In this document: piece by piece, positions 61,435 to 64,000 of the stretch
Layout: each line of letters starts with the position of its first letter
Numbering within the stretch: position 1 is the first letter of the stretch
Assembly (NCBI RefSeq): GCF_900112405.1
Contig: NZ_FOLI01000001.1
Coordinates: forward strand, 310,001 to 374,000
From: Fructobacillus durionis
Lineage (GTDB): Bacteria > Bacillota > Bacilli > Lactobacillales > Lactobacillaceae
Reading direction: 5' to 3'
DNA length: 64,000 nt
Made by a program: the position numbers and the translations under genes
The notes under the pieces: generated by a model
Told to the model about the DNA's origin: nothing
The model's input: the letters and a program-made list of their open reading frames with translations, nothing else
Database searches by the model: none

Positions 61435-63444
61435 ATGACGAATAAGAAAAAATCGAAACTGAAATACGCAGCCTTCCTAATTACCCTTGGAATTGTCTAC
61501 GGCGATATTGGTACCTCACCACTCTATACGATGAACGCCATTATTGCTGGAAACAGCAGTACGGATAATCAGCGAGCCCTGGTCATCGGATCAATCTCCC
61601 TGGTCTTTTGGACGTTGATGTTGATTACGACCATTAAGTACGTTTTAATTGCTTTGAAGGCCGACAACCACGGTGAGGGTGGCATTTTCTCCCTCTACAG
61701 TCGTGTACGTACGAAAAAGACAAAGTGGTTGATTCTCCCCGCCATGATTGGTGGGGCGGCTCTCCTGGCTGATGGGGCGCTGACGCCTGCTGTGACGGTG
61801 ACTTCTGCCGTTGAAGGGTTAGCGGGTCAGGCCTTTGGCCCATTGACTTTTCCGACGGGGACAAAGTTTGTGGTGCCAGTGGTCTTAGCCATCTTGTTCT
61901 TTGTCTTCTCCTTGCAGCGAAAGGGAACGACAAAGATTGGCCGGCTCTTTGGACCATTAATGTTTATCTGGTTCACCTTTATTGGCCTCTTTGGGCTCTT
62001 GCAGGTCTTTCAGTACCCAGCGGTTTTACAAGCCTTGTCACCGGTTTATGCCGTTCAAACGCTCTTTTCTTCCTATAACAGTCAGGGAATCTTGATCCTA
62101 GGAAGTATCTTCCTGGCCACAACCGGTGCCGAAGCGCTCTATTCTGATATGGGACACGTTGGTAAGCACAATATTTACTTGTCTTGGCCATTTGTTTATA
62201 CCATGCTGATTTTAAACTACATGGGGCAAGGCGCTTGGGTGATTATGAACCACCCAAGTGGTACGAATTTAAACCTCTTCTTTGATATTTTGCCGAACCA
62301 GTGGCGAATCGTTGGGGTTATCTTGAGTACGATTGCCGCGGTGATTGCTTCCCAGGCTTTGATTACCGGAGCCTTTACACTGGTGTCAGAGGCGATTTCG
62401 TTAAAGATTATGCCTCGTCTACGGATAACCTATCCAACGACGGCTCGTGGGCAGATGTACATCGCCTTTGTGAACTGGCTACTCTGTGCCGTCGGCATTG
62501 GCGTGGTGCTCTTCTTTAAGACCTCGCACCACATGGAATCGGCCTATGGCTTGGCCATTACGGTCACCATGCTGATGACCACGCTTTTGCTCTTTGAGTT
62601 TATTCGAAGTCAGTCGCAGTTAACCTATGCGGTAATTTTTGCCGCGACCTTCGGTAGCTTAGAGACCCTGTTCTTGATTGCTAGTTTGGTGAAGTTCATT
62701 CACGGTGGCTATTTCACGGTCATCTTACTGATGTTGATTCTATCCGTCATGGTCTTCTGGTATTACGGTAATAAGCGTCGTGAGGCTTTGTCTTTGAACA
62801 ACGACTACCTGTCCTTGAAGGATTACCGCCGTCAGCTAGTGGAACTATCACAGGATACAAACGAGCCGTTGATGGCCAACAACCTGGTTTATCTAGTGAA
62901 TATTCACGATGACTATACGTTGAAGAAGTCCGTTATCTATTCGCTTCTAGGTGCCCGGCCAAAGCGTGCGAAAGTCTACTGGTTTGTCACCATTCGTGAG
63001 GGACGAAATCCTTATGAAAAGTCCTATTCCATTGATCAAATGGGGACGAAGAACATCGTTCGTGTCGTCCTGTACTTAGGATTTAAGGTCAATCCTGAGT
63101 TGGAGTACTTCATTCGGCAGATTGCCAAGTCACTCGTTCGAGAGGGTTACCTGGAACCACAAAAGGTACGTTACGGCTTGGATATGAAGCGGGCCGTAGG
63201 TGACTTTAAGTACATCTTAACCAACAATTACTATACGGATTTGGAAGCTGTAACTCATATTTCTTCCTGGGACCGTTTCTTGATTGCCGGTCGTGTGCTA
63301 CTTCAATCGCACTCTGTTAACCTCCGTTCCTTCTATCGCTTGCGCTTCTCCGATACTGTCGAGGAAGTGGTACCGCTCTTTATGGAACGACCACAGTCTT
63401 CGAAGCTTGAACGACTAGAAGTGATTAATCAACCAAGTGAATAA
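61435..63444 (+). CDS. kup: potassium uptake protein Kup
   Basis: A 669-residue K+/H+ symporter with 12 membrane segments in the first ~450 residues and a soluble C-terminal ~200 residues. Signatures: GIVYGDIGTSPLYTMNAI near the N-terminus, ADNHGEGGIFSLYS, and ATTGAEALYSDMGHVGK. It is the main low-affinity K+ uptake route in many lactic acid bacteria and is often controlled by c-di-AMP. GGAG ribosome site; about 210 bases of possibly structured leader precede it. Confidence 0.95.
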   Translation: MTNKKKSKLKYAAFLITLGIVYGDIGTSPLYTMNAIIAGNSSTDNQRALVIGSISLVFWTLMLITTIKYVLIALKADNHGEGGIFSLYSRVRTKKTKWLILPAMIGGAALLADGALTPAVTVTSAVEGLAGQAFGPLTFPTGTKFVVPVVLAILFFVFSLQRKGTTKIGRLFGPLMFIWFTFIGLFGLLQVFQYPAVLQALSPVYAVQTLFSSYNSQGILILGSIFLATTGAEALYSDMGHVGKHNIYLSWPFVYTMLILNYMGQGAWVIMNHPSGTNLNLFFDILPNQWRIVGVILSTIAAVIASQALITGAFTLVSEAISLKIMPRLRITYPTTARGQMYIAFVNWLLCAVGIGVVLFFKTSHHMESAYGLAITVTMLMTTLLLFEFIRSQSQLTYAVIFAATFGSLETLFLIASLVKFIHGGYFTVILLMLILSVMVFWYYGNKRREALSLNNDYLSLKDYRRQLVELSQDTNEPLMANNLVYLVNIHDDYTLKKSVIYSLLGARPKRAKVYWFVTIREGRNPYEKSYSIDQMGTKNIVRVVLYLGFKVNPELEYFIRQIAKSLVREGYLEPQKVRYGLDMKRAVGDFKYILTNNYYTDLEAVTHISSWDRFLIAGRVLLQSHSVNLRSFYRLRFSDTVEEVVPLFMERPQSSKLERLEVINQPSE

Positions 63445-63480
63445 AAAAACCAGCAGGTGATGAACCTGCTGGTTTTTTTA
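63443..63480. terminator. bidirectional intrinsic terminator
   Basis: AAAAAACCAGCAGG-tgatgaa-CCTGCTGGTTTTTTT between convergent genes. Confidence 0.92.
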
Positions 63481-63487
63481 TATGGTG

Positions 63488-64000
63488 TTAATTTGATTGG
63501 ATGTAGTTGTAAAGGCCATTGGTAATGTCTTTGGCAATCTTTTCCTGGTAAGACGTTGACTTGATGTAGTTCAGGTCCTTATCGGAATCAATGAAGCCTA
63601 GTTCGAGCAAGACAGCCGGACGGGTGACATCCTTAATCACTAGGTAAGGAATAGAATCATAACCGCGGTTTTGGAGAGGTAGGTTGTTCAAGGACTTGGA
63701 AAGTGATTGAACCAGGCTCAGCGAGTTACTGTTGTAGTAATACTGGGAAATACCTGACGCTGAGTTATGAGTACCAGAAGCATCGAAGTGGAAGGAGATT
63801 TGGGCGTCTGCTTGATACTTTTCTGCTGTACGGGGAATGTAGAGCAAAGGCACAATGACATCGGTTGAACGGGTCATCAAGACGCGGGCACCGGTCTTTT
63901 CCAAATCCTTCCTTGTCGCAAGGGCGGTTTTCAAGGTGTATGTCTTTTCGTAGTACTTATTGTTGTAAGACATGGCACCCGTATCGGAACCCCCGTGACC
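63488..64000 (-). CDS. N-acetylmuramoyl-L-alanine amidase (Amidase_3), N-terminus beyond the window
   Basis: The last 170 residues of a minus-strand gene that is open to the window edge; the upstream codons read GHGGSDTGA, the zinc-binding start of Amidase_3, so the ATG at 63973 is internal. Further ligands: SFHFDASG (His) and AVLLELGFIDSDKD (Glu). It cuts the amide bond between MurNAc and L-Ala, probably outside the cell. N-terminal signal or SH3 domains cannot be seen. Confidence 0.9.
   Translation of the reverse strand, partial: GHGGSDTGAMSYNNKYYEKTYTLKTALATRKDLEKTGARVLMTRSTDVIVPLLYIPRTAEKYQADAQISFHFDASGTHNSASGISQYYYNSNSLSLVQSLSKSLNNLPLQNRGYDSIPYLVIKDVTRPAVLLELGFIDSDKDLNYIKSTSYQEKIAKDITNGLYNYIQSN

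Overview
The window is chromosomal DNA of a low-to-moderate GC, lactic-acid-type firmicute, most likely of the Leuconostocaceae (Fructobacillus, Leuconostoc or Weissella). Support: L-lysine-type MurE, KxYKxGKxW signal peptide plus Leuconostoc-style aromatic wall/glucan-binding repeats, T-box control of aminoacyl-tRNA synthetase genes, a mevalonate-pathway HMG-CoA synthase, biotin uptake with no biotin synthesis genes in view, and bacillus-like gene order (ecsAB/hit/prsA; rpsB-tsf-pyrH-frr; lexA/yneF). Genus is not certain; no rRNA or other decisive marker is present.

Layout. 1-7 kb: end of a YhaO/YhaN repair pair, then prsA, a small coiled-coil protein and hit facing left, and ecsA-ecsB-trmB facing right. 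7-9.7 kb: an unknown small gene and tRNA-Arg on the minus strand, then an SMR pump, a PnuC-type vitamin transporter and a TetR regulator. 9.7-16.4 kb: rplU-rpmA behind an L21 leader (without the usual prp gene between them), a PepP-like peptidase, a YunD-like phosphoesterase, YutD, a BirA-controlled bioY-birA unit and an ITPase. 16.5-26.4 kb: Dus, a cation antiporter, murE-coaBC, a DUF2187 protein, T-box argS, a class A PBP and a YlbF protein. 26.5-28.8 kb is an AT-rich islet with one DUF262-DUF1524 defence-type protein. 28.8-36.2 kb: lexA/yneF, plsC, trmN6-like and GIY-YIG genes, an SPFH protein, and the translation cluster rpsB-tsf-pyrH-frr.

36.4-42.6 kb: a secreted peptidoglycan amidohydrolase, then a very compact T-box in front of a DUF2130 gene, glyQ and glyS. 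42.6-46.1 kb is an accessory islet: XRE regulator, AIPR-family abortive-infection-like protein, ImmA/IrrE peptidase, a membrane protein and a MazEF-like pair, followed by a broken hydrophobic toxin-like peptide and a strongly structured, promoter-and-terminator-bounded RNA before lepA. 46.6-57.2 kb: lepA, an oxidoreductase, prmA-rsmE, an ABC-F protein with one coherently degenerate ATP site, mvaS, a nucleoside deoxyribosyltransferase and an ACT-domain/UPF0210 pair. 57.2-58.0 kb holds the most unusual locus: a short Fst-like peptide gene followed by three tandem ~122-bp units on the opposite strand, each with a terminator and a stretch matching the toxin ribosome-binding region in antisense, two of them with good promoters. 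58-64 kb: xerC, an aldose-1-epimerase-like gene, an unknown gene, kup behind a structured leader, and the truncated start of an Amidase_3 protein.

Most genes are housekeeping and are separated by clear intrinsic terminators. Several genes (ecsA, murE, xerC, the epimerase) have a -10 box only 6-9 bases before the start codon and no usable Shine-Dalgarno, suggesting leaderless mRNAs.
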